Positions 1-8,539 of a stretch of DNA of 64,000 nt are shown here, piece after piece; position 1 is the stretch's first letter, and each line of letters begins with the position of its first letter. This stretch comes from an uncultured Clostridia bacterium (GTDB taxonomy: Bacteria; Bacillota; Clostridia; Saccharofermentanales; Saccharofermentanaceae). The stretch covers positions 11,340 to 75,339 of the forward strand of contig CALEFT010000054.1 of the NCBI GenBank assembly GCA_937876985.1, given 5' to 3'. A model generated the notes under the pieces. It worked only from the letters and a program-made list of their open reading frames with translations. It was not told the origin of the DNA and made no database searches. The position numbers and the translations under genes are program-made.

Positions 1-927
1 GTGGAGGGCTGCTTCGAGGGAGATAGTTTGTATTACATGCCGCTGAATTTTAGTTTGAGCGGAATCGCTACGAATGCAACGCGACTAGCCGACGAGGACA
101 GCATTGGATTTACTTTTGAGGAGTATGCAGAGTTTTGCGACAGGGAGTGCATGCATATGGATCCAATCGGAATCTATACGGGTAGGCTCGAATTCGTGGA
201 CATGATGGTGAACGCGCAGGGTATGAACGCTTTTGTTGGCGAGGGCGGTGAGGTGCATTTTGACTGCGAGGCCTTCTACGGCATCTTAAGTTACGCTCTC
301 GAAAATGTCGATGAAGAACCACGTGAGCGCATTGCCGATTCCTATGAGCTCAGTAATTCTGGAATGGGGCCTGCGTGGGACTGTACTTTTGAAAGTGTAG
401 ACGACTTCGCAATTATATATAGACAAAGTGAGATTACAAATGGAAATATCAACCTATACGGTTACCCAAGTGTTGAGCAGATGGGAGCGCAAATCGATAT
501 CAGCACAAGTGTTGCAATAAGTGCAAATAGTGCAAATATTGATTTGTGTGTTGATTTTGTGTCGCTATTAATTAGTGAGGAAGGCCAGTTATATGATACA
601 AGCTCTTATACACCGATAAACAGGGCAGTTTTCGAAGCTGATGCCGAGGCTGCGATTGTTAGACAAAATCACCCTTGGGAATATATGCTGTCACTTGGCT
701 ATACCGAAGAAGAAATTCGTGCAAGTGGAATGATTCTAATAGACGAGCAGATGACAGTGGCGTTTGAAGAATTAGTAAATAGGTCGCACGTAGTCTCAGA
801 GGTAGACCCTGCGATTATTCAGATAATCAATGAAGAGATTGGTGCCTTCTTTGCAGAGCAAAAAACATTAGAGGAGGTTGCTTTGATTATTAACAATCGT
901 GCGCAAACTGTAATAAATGAGCGCTAA
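1..927 (+). CDS. Extracellular sugar-type solute-binding protein, C-terminal part (5' truncated)
   Basis: The frame is open from the first base, and no signal peptide or lipobox is present, so the N-terminus lies outside the window. The 308 visible residues look like the C-terminal lobe of a family 1 ABC solute-binding protein: a YGYPS segment near residue 155, a DFVSLLISEEGQ helix near 187-198 and a C-terminal INEEIGAFFAEQKTLEEV helix, as in large Firmicute oligosaccharide-binding proteins. Its job would be to capture a carbohydrate outside the cell and hand it to the permeases at 1202 and 2197. The ligand cannot be read from sequence. A 274-bp gap with a hairpin separates it from the permeases. 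Confidence 0.75.
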   Translation: MEGCFEGDSLYYMPLNFSLSGIATNATRLADEDSIGFTFEEYAEFCDRECMHMDPIGIYTGRLEFVDMMVNAQGMNAFVGEGGEVHFDCEAFYGILSYALENVDEEPRERIADSYELSNSGMGPAWDCTFESVDDFAIIYRQSEITNGNINLYGYPSVEQMGAQIDISTSVAISANSANIDLCVDFVSLLISEEGQLYDTSSYTPINRAVFEADAEAAIVRQNHPWEYMLSLGYTEEEIRASGMILIDEQMTVAFEELVNRSHVVSEVDPAIIQIINEEIGAFFAEQKTLEEVALIINNRAQTVINER

Positions 928-1075
928 AAATATGCAATCATGATGCAACTTATCGATATTATATTGACGGATGAAGAAAACTAACAAATAAAAGAGCTTT
1001 TACGAAGGAAAAATGAAGAGAAATAGAACGCGACATTTGCCAAAATCGTATCTTTCATAACCTACTGTGAGATGG

Positions 1076-1099
1076 CCTCCCAGATTCTGGGAGGTATCT
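1076..1099 (+). terminator. Hairpin between binding protein and permease genes
   Basis: Eight-base perfect stem (1076-1083 with 1087-1094) around a 3-nt loop, followed by a weak T-rich stretch. It could be a leaky terminator or an mRNA-stabilising hairpin that lets the binding protein be made in excess over the permeases. Confidence 0.4.
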
Positions 1100-1154
1100 T
1101 ATTAGGTATGCAAACTTGATGCGCTTTATATGTGGTATTTTTTATTATTAAGAG

Positions 1155-1160
1155 TATAAT
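1155..1160 (+). promoter_or_regulatory. Possible -10 box upstream of permease gene
   Basis: TATAAT 47 bp before the permease start codon. No convincing -35 box is seen at the usual distance. A copy of the CTTTTCGA octamer (1176-1183) lies between this box and the gene. Confidence 0.3.
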
Positions 1161-1201
1161 AGGCAGTGAGAAAAGCTTTTCGAAAGTGAAGATGAGAAGA
1201 A

Positions 1202-2185
1202 ATGAGTTTATTTAATAAGACTACTAACGGCAGGAAGAATAAGCCTGTCGGAATGAGTGCCGAAGAAGTTAAGAAACTTACGCCGGAACAACTTAAGAGA
1301 CGTAAGAAATTATTGCACGCTAGACGAGGTGTCCAGGACTGGGCGGTTTTCTCGGGATATTTGGCGCCAAGTTTTATCGGCACGATGATTTTTTTCTTTT
1401 TGCCACTATTGATGCTACTTAAGACGAGTTTCCAGAGATCGTCTGCGAATACCGAATTTGTTGGATTCCGTAATTATGAGAATGTACTTACAAACGAAGC
1501 CTTTAAGTCGGCTTCCATTAACACGCTTACATTCGCACTTAAGGCGGTGCCACTTGCAGTTATTCTCGCGCTTGTGCTTGCGCTAATTCTTAATAGCGGA
1601 ATGCCAGCGAAGAGTGTGTTCCGAAGCATTCTTCTAAACCCAATGATGGTTCCGGTTGCTTCTATTGTACTTATTTGGCAGGTATTCTTTAGCTATAACG
1701 GTGTAGTGAATGGATTTACAATTAAGTTCTTCGATTTTCGTGAGGACTGGCTTAAGTCCGATTATGCGCAATATGTAATTTTGCTTTTGTTCCTTTGGAA
1801 AAATCTCGGTTACAACATGGTATTGTTCCTTGCCGCGCTTAATAATGTGCCAACCGAAGTTATTGAGTCTGCCAAGATGGACGGAGCTGGTGCGATTAAG
1901 AGATTTTTCTCAATCAAGATGTATTACCTAAGCTCAACAATTTTCTTCGTTGCGATTATGTCACTAATCAATACCTTCAAGATTTTCCGTGAAGTATATT
2001 TGCTCGCAGGTGACTATCCATACGATTCGCTATATATGCTTCAGAACTTTATGAATAACGCTTTTGCACATTTGGATTATTCCAAACTCTCGTCTGGTGC
2101 GATTGTAATGTGCATCGCGATGATTATTATCGTTGGAATTTTGTTTATCGCTGAGTCGAAGTTCGGAAGCGATATTGAAGAGTAG
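1202..2185 (+). CDS. ABC sugar transporter permease, MalF/UgpA type
   Basis: 327 residues. After a basic cytoplasmic N-terminus of about 45 residues come six predicted membrane segments, the first near residues 54-75 (FIGTMIFFFLPLLMLL). The EAA loop that contacts the ATPase is visible around 220-240 (ESAKMDGAGAIKRFFSIKMYY). The FVGFRNYENVL segment after the first membrane helix is typical of the family. It forms the import channel with the permease that follows 11 bp later. No ATPase gene is nearby, so a shared ATPase encoded elsewhere is inferred. Substrate unknown. Confidence 0.88.
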   Translation: MSLFNKTTNGRKNKPVGMSAEEVKKLTPEQLKRRKKLLHARRGVQDWAVFSGYLAPSFIGTMIFFFLPLLMLLKTSFQRSSANTEFVGFRNYENVLTNEAFKSASINTLTFALKAVPLAVILALVLALILNSGMPAKSVFRSILLNPMMVPVASIVLIWQVFFSYNGVVNGFTIKFFDFREDWLKSDYAQYVILLLFLWKNLGYNMVLFLAALNNVPTEVIESAKMDGAGAIKRFFSIKMYYLSSTIFFVAIMSLINTFKIFREVYLLAGDYPYDSLYMLQNFMNNAFAHLDYSKLSSGAIVMCIAMIIIVGILFIAESKFGSDIEE

Positions 2186-2196
2186 GAGGCAGAGAT

Positions 2197-3486
2197 ATGT
2201 TTAAGAAGAAACAAGACAATATCACAAATCCTACTAACAACTGGCAGCTCGAAGGCAAGGAGACTAGACCTGGAGCTAGTGTTGCTAATGAAGTCAAGGC
2301 TACTTCTGAAGCTGAGAATATCGAAGCTGTTCCAGAAAAGAAGACTTCAGATATTGAGAGAATAAACCTTCACACAGAGAAGCTTCTCAATGTTAACGTA
2401 GTTGGCAAGGAGGATATTATCCCTAAGCTTGACAGTATGGAACTAGGCGAGAAGCGTAAGATGGAAGCTTCTCTAGCAAGAAGACAGGTTCTAACCTTGT
2501 CTCCTGAAGTTTCTACTATGTTCGGCGATATGACTCCTGAAGAGAAGGAAGCTTACATCACTAAGGAGCGCAAGAGAGCAAAGGGCATTTCTGCTAGAAG
2601 AGAAATCATTCGCAAGATTGGAATTGGTATTTGTATAGTAGTTTCCTCTATTGCGGCACTTCTTGCTATCATTCCGATTTTCTATACGATTATCAATTCG
2701 TTCATGTCTTCAGCAGAAATCATGGACAACTACGGAGTAATTTTCCAAAGCTTGTCAGGTAATTCTGGTGGCGGCGCGACATATATCGACAGGACTCCAG
2801 TATTAAGGTTAATTCCACAAAGAGTAACCTTCGAGCAGTATAAGACCTTGCTCTTCATGAGTCCAACTTATTTGCTTAAGTTCTGGAATTCTATTATCCT
2901 AGTAGTGCCAATAGTGCTCGGACAGCTTGCAGTATCATCACTTGCAGCATATAGCTTCGCTAGATATCGTAAGAGAGCAAGAGAGATTTTGTTCTTCTCC
3001 TATGTAATCTTGATGCTAATGCCTTTCCAGGTAACGCTCGTTCCAAACTATTTGATCTCAGAGCAGCTTGGAATTCTCGACACAAGGTGGGCAATCATAT
3101 TGCCGGGTATCTTCTCAACCTTTAGCTGCTTCCTACTAACGAAGTACATGAGACAGATTCCGTCATCTTACATCGAGGCCGCGAAGCTCGACGGCGCAAC
3201 GGAGTTCCAGATTTTCACAAACATTGCCTTGCCTACCTGTAGAAGTGCGGTTTTCGCGATGGCAATATTGTTATTCATTGACTATTGGAACATGGTAGAG
3301 CAACCACTCGTGCTCCTAACCGACCCCGAAAAGCAGCCGCTTTCAGTATTTTTATCGCAGATTAACGAGGCAGAGATTGGAATCGCTTTCGCTGCATCGT
3401 CGTTATATATGATACTTCCACTGCTGATATTCTTGATTGGAGAGGAATATCTGGTAGAAGGAATTTCCCACTCGGGAATCAAATGA
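2197..3486 (+). CDS. ABC sugar transporter permease, MalG/UgpE type, with long cytoplasmic N-terminus
   Basis: 429 residues, where the family usually has 270-300. The extra length is a charged, Lys/Glu-rich, probably disordered N-terminal region of about 140 residues before the first membrane helix (about 143-168). The permease core then follows with an EAA loop near residues 328-350 (YIEAAKLDGATEFQIFTNIALP) and the usual C-terminal GI/K ending. The start is set by AGGAGG upstream of 2197. It pairs with the permease at 1202. The extension has no recognised domain and might be a regulatory or docking segment. Confidence 0.87.
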   Translation: MFKKKQDNITNPTNNWQLEGKETRPGASVANEVKATSEAENIEAVPEKKTSDIERINLHTEKLLNVNVVGKEDIIPKLDSMELGEKRKMEASLARRQVLTLSPEVSTMFGDMTPEEKEAYITKERKRAKGISARREIIRKIGIGICIVVSSIAALLAIIPIFYTIINSFMSSAEIMDNYGVIFQSLSGNSGGGATYIDRTPVLRLIPQRVTFEQYKTLLFMSPTYLLKFWNSIILVVPIVLGQLAVSSLAAYSFARYRKRAREILFFSYVILMLMPFQVTLVPNYLISEQLGILDTRWAIILPGIFSTFSCFLLTKYMRQIPSSYIEAAKLDGATEFQIFTNIALPTCRSAVFAMAILLFIDYWNMVEQPLVLLTDPEKQPLSVFLSQINEAEIGIAFAASSLYMILPLLIFLIGEEYLVEGISHSGIK

Positions 3487-3533
3487 GAAAATTATTTACT
3501 TGCACACTTGCTTGCATATAGGAGGATAAACAA

Positions 3534-5390
3534 ATGGCAAACCTATCTAAGAAAAAGTCAACGGTAATCAAGGCGATAGTAATATTTCTAGCGGCCTTGG
3601 CGATATTAACATTCTTTTCGAATACGATTATGAACCTTACTATTCCTAAGGTTGTGGCGCAGCGCGCACAATGGGGAAATTTGTCGTTCACAAACTCGGC
3701 TACGGGAACAGTCGATATTGAGAACAAGACTGAGGTTAAGGGAATCGATGGAAGAGAGGTTCTTGAGGTTTTTGTAAGCAATTACGAATCTGTTTCTGAA
3801 GGCGATGTGTTATTCAGCCTTAAACCAATTGAGGATTCTGAGGAACTAGAGGCATTGCAGGATCAGCTTGACGACCTGATTGAACAAAGAGATTATGACA
3901 ACCGTTTGCCGAATAATCCACCTGATTATTCTTCCTTTATCCAGTCTATTGAGCAGGCAAGACTTTCGATTGTTGAAGCCCAGACTACACTTAATAATGC
4001 GCAGAATAGAAATTCGATTATTACTTCTGCTAACAATACTATTGCACAAAACGAGGCGCAGCTTGTTGCAAGTCAGGCTGAACTTGATGCTGCTACTACT
4101 ACATTGGAGCAATATCAGGCAGAGATTGATGAGCTTGAAGCAGAACTAGAGATTTTGCAGAATCGTTATGATACTTTTGTTGCGATGGGAACTCCAACAC
4201 CAACTCCGATTGGTGCTGCTCCTGAAGTAACTCCAACAATGGCTCCGACAGAAGTTCCTGCTACACCAACTTCTACACCGACACCAAGTGCAGAGCCAAC
4301 GGTTGATCCAAGTGTAACTCCAGGTGCAGGTGGGATAACTACTCCAACAGCTACACCAGTAGCTACTGCAACACCAATGCCAACAGCAACTCCTACACCA
4401 ACAGCTATTCCAACTCCACATCCACTAGATCCACTTCTAGAGCAGATGGCAGAGATTGAAGCACAGATTGAGACAGCAGAACTTGCTTCTAATAATGCAT
4501 CCATTAGACTTTCTGAAGCATCAAGTGAGTATGCGAGAATTTCTGCAATAATTGACGATGCTAATGCACTAATTCTTGAGGCAGAGGCATATCCAAGTGT
4601 TGCGGAAGCACAGCTTGCACTAGATGCTGCAAACTCTTCACTTACTGCTGCGCAAAGAGCATATGAAGAACAGCAGATTCAAGATGGAATTGCTAGAGAT
4701 CAGTTAGCACAGCAACGTGCAGATAGAGATGAGCAGATTGCTGATTTGCAGGAACAGATTGAAGAACTTACGGAATCAATCGACATCAACGAGGTTCGTG
4801 CAACTGCGGATGGTTATGTATTTAACCTAATGGTTATGAAGGGAGACATCTTAACTAAGGATGGCGTTGTACTTACTATTATTCCTGAAGTAGATGCCGA
4901 ATATGTTACAACATTCACATTCGCGGCGGATGTAGCAAACAGCATGTATATCGGTATGGAATTACCAACAGATAACTATTGGGTAGAAGGCTGCATCATC
5001 ACATCCATTAAGCCAGATGCAAACGATCCAAGAAACAGTCGTGTTGTAAAGTGCAAGGTAGTTTCTGATTATATGTATCTTGGAGAGACTATTAACGTAA
5101 TGGTTGGAAGATCTAACCAAAACTACGAGAATATCGTTCCAAGTAGCGCAGTAAATGAAGATAATACGGGAACTTTCGTATATGTACTTGAGGAAAGTCA
5201 AACTCCACTCGGCGACAAATATATTGTAAGAAGGGTAGACGTTACAGTGGAAGCAACTGATGGAACAAGAAGTGCAATCGCTGGTGAGAACTTAGAAAAT
5301 GGTGCACAAATCATTGTTCGTTCAGAAGAACCACTGCAAACTGGAGACAGAGTTCGTTTGCAGGATTATTCAGACGACGAAGAGAAATGA
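3534..5390 (+). CDS. HlyD/MacA-like membrane fusion (adaptor) protein with Thr-Pro linker
   Basis: 618 residues. One N-terminal membrane anchor (about 10-32), then the first half of a lipoyl/barrel-sandwich domain (about 58-100, KGIDGREVLEVFVSNYESVSEGDVLFSL), a long alpha-helical hairpin (about 105-210 and 300-420), the second lipoyl half (about 424-455, ADGYVFNLMVMKGDIL) and a beta-barrel region. In Gram-negative efflux pumps such adaptors join the inner-membrane pump to an outer-membrane channel. Gram-positive relatives (YknX type) work with MacB-like transporters. The hairpin tip is replaced by about 80 residues rich in Thr-Pro (about 218-297). It is preceded by a good Shine-Dalgarno and followed 32 bp later by a MacB-like protein. 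Confidence 0.82.
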   Translation: MANLSKKKSTVIKAIVIFLAALAILTFFSNTIMNLTIPKVVAQRAQWGNLSFTNSATGTVDIENKTEVKGIDGREVLEVFVSNYESVSEGDVLFSLKPIEDSEELEALQDQLDDLIEQRDYDNRLPNNPPDYSSFIQSIEQARLSIVEAQTTLNNAQNRNSIITSANNTIAQNEAQLVASQAELDAATTTLEQYQAEIDELEAELEILQNRYDTFVAMGTPTPTPIGAAPEVTPTMAPTEVPATPTSTPTPSAEPTVDPSVTPGAGGITTPTATPVATATPMPTATPTPTAIPTPHPLDPLLEQMAEIEAQIETAELASNNASIRLSEASSEYARISAIIDDANALILEAEAYPSVAEAQLALDAANSSLTAAQRAYEEQQIQDGIARDQLAQQRADRDEQIADLQEQIEELTESIDINEVRATADGYVFNLMVMKGDILTKDGVVLTIIPEVDAEYVTTFTFAADVANSMYIGMELPTDNYWVEGCIITSIKPDANDPRNSRVVKCKVVSDYMYLGETINVMVGRSNQNYENIVPSSAVNEDNTGTFVYVLEESQTPLGDKYIVRRVDVTVEATDGTRSAIAGENLENGAQIIVRSEEPLQTGDRVRLQDYSDDEEK

Positions 5391-5422
5391 TAAAAGATAG
5401 ATGACAGAGGAAATAAAGAAGA

Positions 5423-6757
5423 ATGTTTATTGTTGACATAGCAAAGAAGATTGCAAAATCAACCAAGAATAGTTTTCTAGAGAGTACGCGTAAGTTCGTG
5501 CTCTCAGTACCTTTTTGGGTTTTGATTGTCTCGATAGTGTTATTATCCGTGTCAATTATTACTACATGTACTACGCTTGGCGAGAGATATGATCAGCGCA
5601 TGGCGAAGTATTGGCAAAATGATGGTGGCACTAGATATAGGCAGATGAGTGTTTTCGCGAGAGGCGCAGACGCTGCTCCAGCGAACGCACCTCTTGTATA
5701 TATCGATGAGAAAACCTCGATTTGCGCACAAGATGTATCACTAATTAGAAATTCCATCCAGTCTGCGGTGAATTCTACACTTGCAAACAGCGGCAGTAAC
5801 AAAAAGCCTGATACGAATGGCGAGCCATCAGGATGGACGGATTGTTATTCGACTTCTTTTACGACGGGCATCGTATATACTGAGTCGTTCGCAACTGGTG
5901 ACGGAGAGACAAATACAGGAACCGCGAATGTTGATGTAAGCGCTGACTGCCAGGTAGTAGCTGTTGGCGGCAATTTCAGAGCCTTTCATCCGTTTGAATT
6001 CTTGTCGGGTGGCTTCTTGCCGGTACAGGTCAGCGACCAAAATCAAATAGTAATCAACGACGCGCTCGCATGGAAGCTTTTCTTCTCTTATGATGTCGCT
6101 GGTGAGCAAGTGACAATGCTTGGCGAGACATATACGATTATCGGTGTAGTTAGAGAGACTGAGGGCTCAGTTGACGAGACCGTAGGAACGACAGATTATC
6201 GAGTATATATGTATTTCTCTAAGGTTGAGAATTTGCTTGCCGCAGGCTTTTTCGGAGGAGAAGGCGCAGGTGGCGGTGAGGGAGAAGAAGGCATAGACGC
6301 TAGCTCGGCAGCAAAGCTTGCAATTACTTGCTACGAGGCACTTATCCCAGAGGCAGTAACGGGCGTTGCGCGCACAGACTTTATTGGAGCGCTTCCTTCG
6401 TATACGGCTTCAGATCCACAAGTTTATGTAGTGGACAACACAAGTCGCTTCTTAGTAAACAAGGTTTACGAGAGCGTAATCCCACTAGGCGAGCTCGATG
6501 ACAGAATTGAGGGCTACAGCCTTCCATACTGGGAAAGGGCAGCAATCCTCGCGACAGAAAAACTCTTCTTCTGCTATATTGGAATTTTGCTAGGCGCAGT
6601 ACTTCTAGTAGTTGCAATAGTAATGCTCCTTCTAAAAGCAAGAAAATTCTCAAACGAGAACGGTTCTAGCGAAGACGAGACAGATGATTTAGATTCTGGC
6701 TCTCGCAAGAAGGAATTTGTTCGTTCGGTTACTATTGATGATACTATATTCAAATAG
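5423..6757 (+). CDS. MacB-like extracytoplasmic-domain protein with two membrane segments
   Basis: 444 residues. A first membrane helix (about 26-50), an extracytoplasmic domain of about 330 residues, one C-terminal membrane helix (about 380-405) and a polar tail. The stretch near 200-260 (NQIVINDALAWKLF, GEQVTMLGETYTIIGVV) resembles the MacB periplasmic core domain found in FtsX/MacB-type ABC permeases. Neither an ATPase domain nor the other FtsX membrane helices are present, so it is not a complete MacB. Placed directly after the HlyD-like adaptor, it is probably its partner. Function unknown; it may be an assembly or mechanotransmission subunit. Confidence 0.6.
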   Translation: MFIVDIAKKIAKSTKNSFLESTRKFVLSVPFWVLIVSIVLLSVSIITTCTTLGERYDQRMAKYWQNDGGTRYRQMSVFARGADAAPANAPLVYIDEKTSICAQDVSLIRNSIQSAVNSTLANSGSNKKPDTNGEPSGWTDCYSTSFTTGIVYTESFATGDGETNTGTANVDVSADCQVVAVGGNFRAFHPFEFLSGGFLPVQVSDQNQIVINDALAWKLFFSYDVAGEQVTMLGETYTIIGVVRETEGSVDETVGTTDYRVYMYFSKVENLLAAGFFGGEGAGGGEGEEGIDASSAAKLAITCYEALIPEAVTGVARTDFIGALPSYTASDPQVYVVDNTSRFLVNKVYESVIPLGELDDRIEGYSLPYWERAAILATEKLFFCYIGILLGAVLLVVAIVMLLLKARKFSNENGSSEDETDDLDSGSRKKEFVRSVTIDDTIFK

Positions 6758-6794
6758 TAGTGGCTAAGAAATACAAAATGATAATGAGATTTAC

Positions 6795-6836
6795 GGCCTG
6801 ATTCTTGTGCGTTTGGTGCGAGAACAGGCCTTTTTA
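6795..6836 (+). terminator. Rho-independent terminator after the HlyD/MacB-like pair
   Basis: GGCCTG (6795-6800) pairs with CAGGCC (6825-6830). The stem extends inward with a bulged A and several further pairs, and five T follow. It separates the permease/adaptor operon from the lipoprotein gene at 6949. Confidence 0.8.
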
Positions 6837-6948
6837 ATGCAATTGACACAATTGCTTAATATCAGTGCTAACGAAGAAGAAGTGTGTTTATAGTAAAATA
6901 GAAGGAAGAAAATAGAAGGGAGGAAGGTGCTTTAGGCACTATAATAAT

Positions 6949-8082
6949 ATGAGAAATAGCAAATTAAGAATAATAACTATTGTAACGACATTATTAGTAG
7001 CGACATTGATACTTGTGTCATGTTCAATTGATGTTGAAAGACTACAGGAAGGTGCAAGAACAGTAGGTGAAGGCATCGAGAACCTTATAACCGGCGATGA
7101 TGGCAATGATACAAATGGCAGCGATGGCGGAAAAGTAGAAATTGCAGAACCAACATCTGTGGATACTACAGAAATAGCAGTCGAGACAGAAGAAAGCCAA
7201 GCTCCTGATCAGACTTCTGTGCCAGCGGAATCTACTATTCCAGAGGAGCCAACTTCTACTCCAACATTGATGCCGACATCGACACCTACTTCGACGCCGA
7301 CATCGACGCCTACACCAACACCTATTCCAGAGCCACAGAGAGTTAATTTCTCAGAGCTAACAAACTATGAGATTCTTGAAGGAATTGAACTAAATACAGA
7401 AGAATTCGAAGAGGAATATTATCTTAGCGAAGCAATCCTAGTTGCAATGACTAGCGAAGAAATTGAAGAAGCAGAGGCTTCTAGTGAGGAAGATTATTTA
7501 TTAGCTACTTTTGCTGGCAATAGAGCAGCAATTACTATCCCAGAGAATGCAAGAACAGAAGCGGTAATTAACTTCTACCTCGAAGCATATTACCAGCAGG
7601 CAGAAGCAATGTATATGTCTGTTCTTGACAACTATATTGCACAGGCTTTAGTTCAAGGCGAGGTTACAGAAGCGTTTACTTTCAATGTAGAGCAGTCTTG
7701 CAGTGTAAATAGTAGTCTTATGATTATAAATCAGTCCTATAGCGCACTTGATGCTGAAGAAGCGAGTATTATTAGTAGTAGTGAGACACTATATATAAGC
7801 TTGCTCACAGGTCAGCTATTTGAGGTAACAGATTTGGTAGATATCGATGCGGTTCGTGCCGACATCCCAGAAACTCTTGCAGAGCTTGGAATTGAGACAG
7901 AAATGTCAGAAGAGGAGCTTGCCGTTGCTATTTCTGAAGCAACTATCGACGTACAACTTGGCGGCGAGGGTGTAGTTCCTTCCATTAGAATAGTGTTTAT
8001 TGATGAGGGAGATACAGTTACTACCTTTGTGCCACTTGATAACTATTTGACAAGTCTCGGCTATGCTCATTTAAGAGAATAA
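6949..8082 (+). CDS. Lipoprotein with Thr-Pro linker, function unknown
   Basis: 377 residues. Type II signal peptide with lipobox ending LVSC (lipidated Cys25), then an acidic Gly/Asp/Thr-rich spacer and a (S/T)-T-P repeat linker (about 100-126), then a globular domain of about 250 residues. The second half (about 245-375) has a pattern loosely like the DUF3298/RsiV type of surface domain, but this is a weak impression. The linker resembles those in the HlyD-like adaptor and the protein at 24891, suggesting a shared cell-surface design. It lies between two sugar-transport loci but has its own upstream terminator, so it may be independently transcribed. Confidence 0.7.
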   Translation: MRNSKLRIITIVTTLLVATLILVSCSIDVERLQEGARTVGEGIENLITGDDGNDTNGSDGGKVEIAEPTSVDTTEIAVETEESQAPDQTSVPAESTIPEEPTSTPTLMPTSTPTSTPTSTPTPTPIPEPQRVNFSELTNYEILEGIELNTEEFEEEYYLSEAILVAMTSEEIEEAEASSEEDYLLATFAGNRAAITIPENARTEAVINFYLEAYYQQAEAMYMSVLDNYIAQALVQGEVTEAFTFNVEQSCSVNSSLMIINQSYSALDAEEASIISSSETLYISLLTGQLFEVTDLVDIDAVRADIPETLAELGIETEMSEEELAVAISEATIDVQLGGEGVVPSIRIVFIDEGDTVTTFVPLDNYLTSLGYAHLRE

Positions 8083-8138
8083 TGTTCTGAATGTTATAAA
8101 TAGTAATATATATAGAGAAGATGGCGTAGAATAGGGAG

Positions 8139-8154
8139 CGCGAAACGTTTCGCG
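8139..8154 (+). promoter_or_regulatory. LacI-family-type operator palindrome
   Basis: Perfect 16-bp palindrome CGCGAAACGTTTCGCG with a central CG, the arrangement bound by LacI/PurR/CcpA-family repressors. It lies between the lipoprotein gene and the sugar-binding protein gene. Its distance (about 217 bp) from the best downstream promoter suggests an unseen nearer promoter or looping. No LacI-family gene is in the window. Confidence 0.6.
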
Positions 8155-8370
8155 TAAAATCTAGTTCACATTTGCGAAAAGCAAGCAACTTCTCATTTTT
8201 GCAAGAACAAGAAAAATCGAGGTATTTTTGAGAGAAAAGAAAGAGTTTTCAGGTGTTTTTCTGAAACAAATATCAAAAAATAGAATAGTTACGAAATTTT
8301 GAATTTAGTTAAATTGTAAGAAATGCACAAAAGAAAAAAGGCTTTTATAGTCTATTCGCATAAATTAAAC

Positions 8371-8399
8371 TTGCATATTTGAAGCGATTGTTGTAAACT
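8371..8399 (+). promoter_or_regulatory. Candidate promoter of the sugar-binding protein operon
   Basis: TTGCAT (8371-8376), a 17-bp spacer and TAAACT (8394-8399). The same -35 sequence occurs in the yicC promoter at 55230. It would give a leader of about 130 nt. Confidence 0.45.
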
Positions 8400-8539
8400 C
8401 GCACTGTAAGAATTCGCGTTTTGGCGTCTATATGTCGACCAGGCAGGCGAATCACATGGATTAAGTTCCATGTAAGTAACATTCGGTCCTAATGGACAAA
8501 ATATAAAACCTTTTAATTTTTATGAGGAGGCAAACAAAA

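Larger units (their letters stand above)
8083..8539 (+). other. Long regulatory region upstream of the cellodextrin-type transporter
   Basis: 457 bp without a credible gene. It holds a 16-bp perfect palindrome (8139-8154), an A-rich stretch, a candidate promoter (8371-8399) and a leader of about 130 nt with two small hairpins (8454-8473 and 8486-8497). No known riboswitch was recognised in the leader. Confidence 0.6.

Noticed and set aside
4146..4504. Antisense frames rich in Trp/Cys/Ser or Gly/Val opposite the adaptor linker
   Set aside because: They are the complement of the Thr-Pro repeat codons; periodic low complexity explains them.
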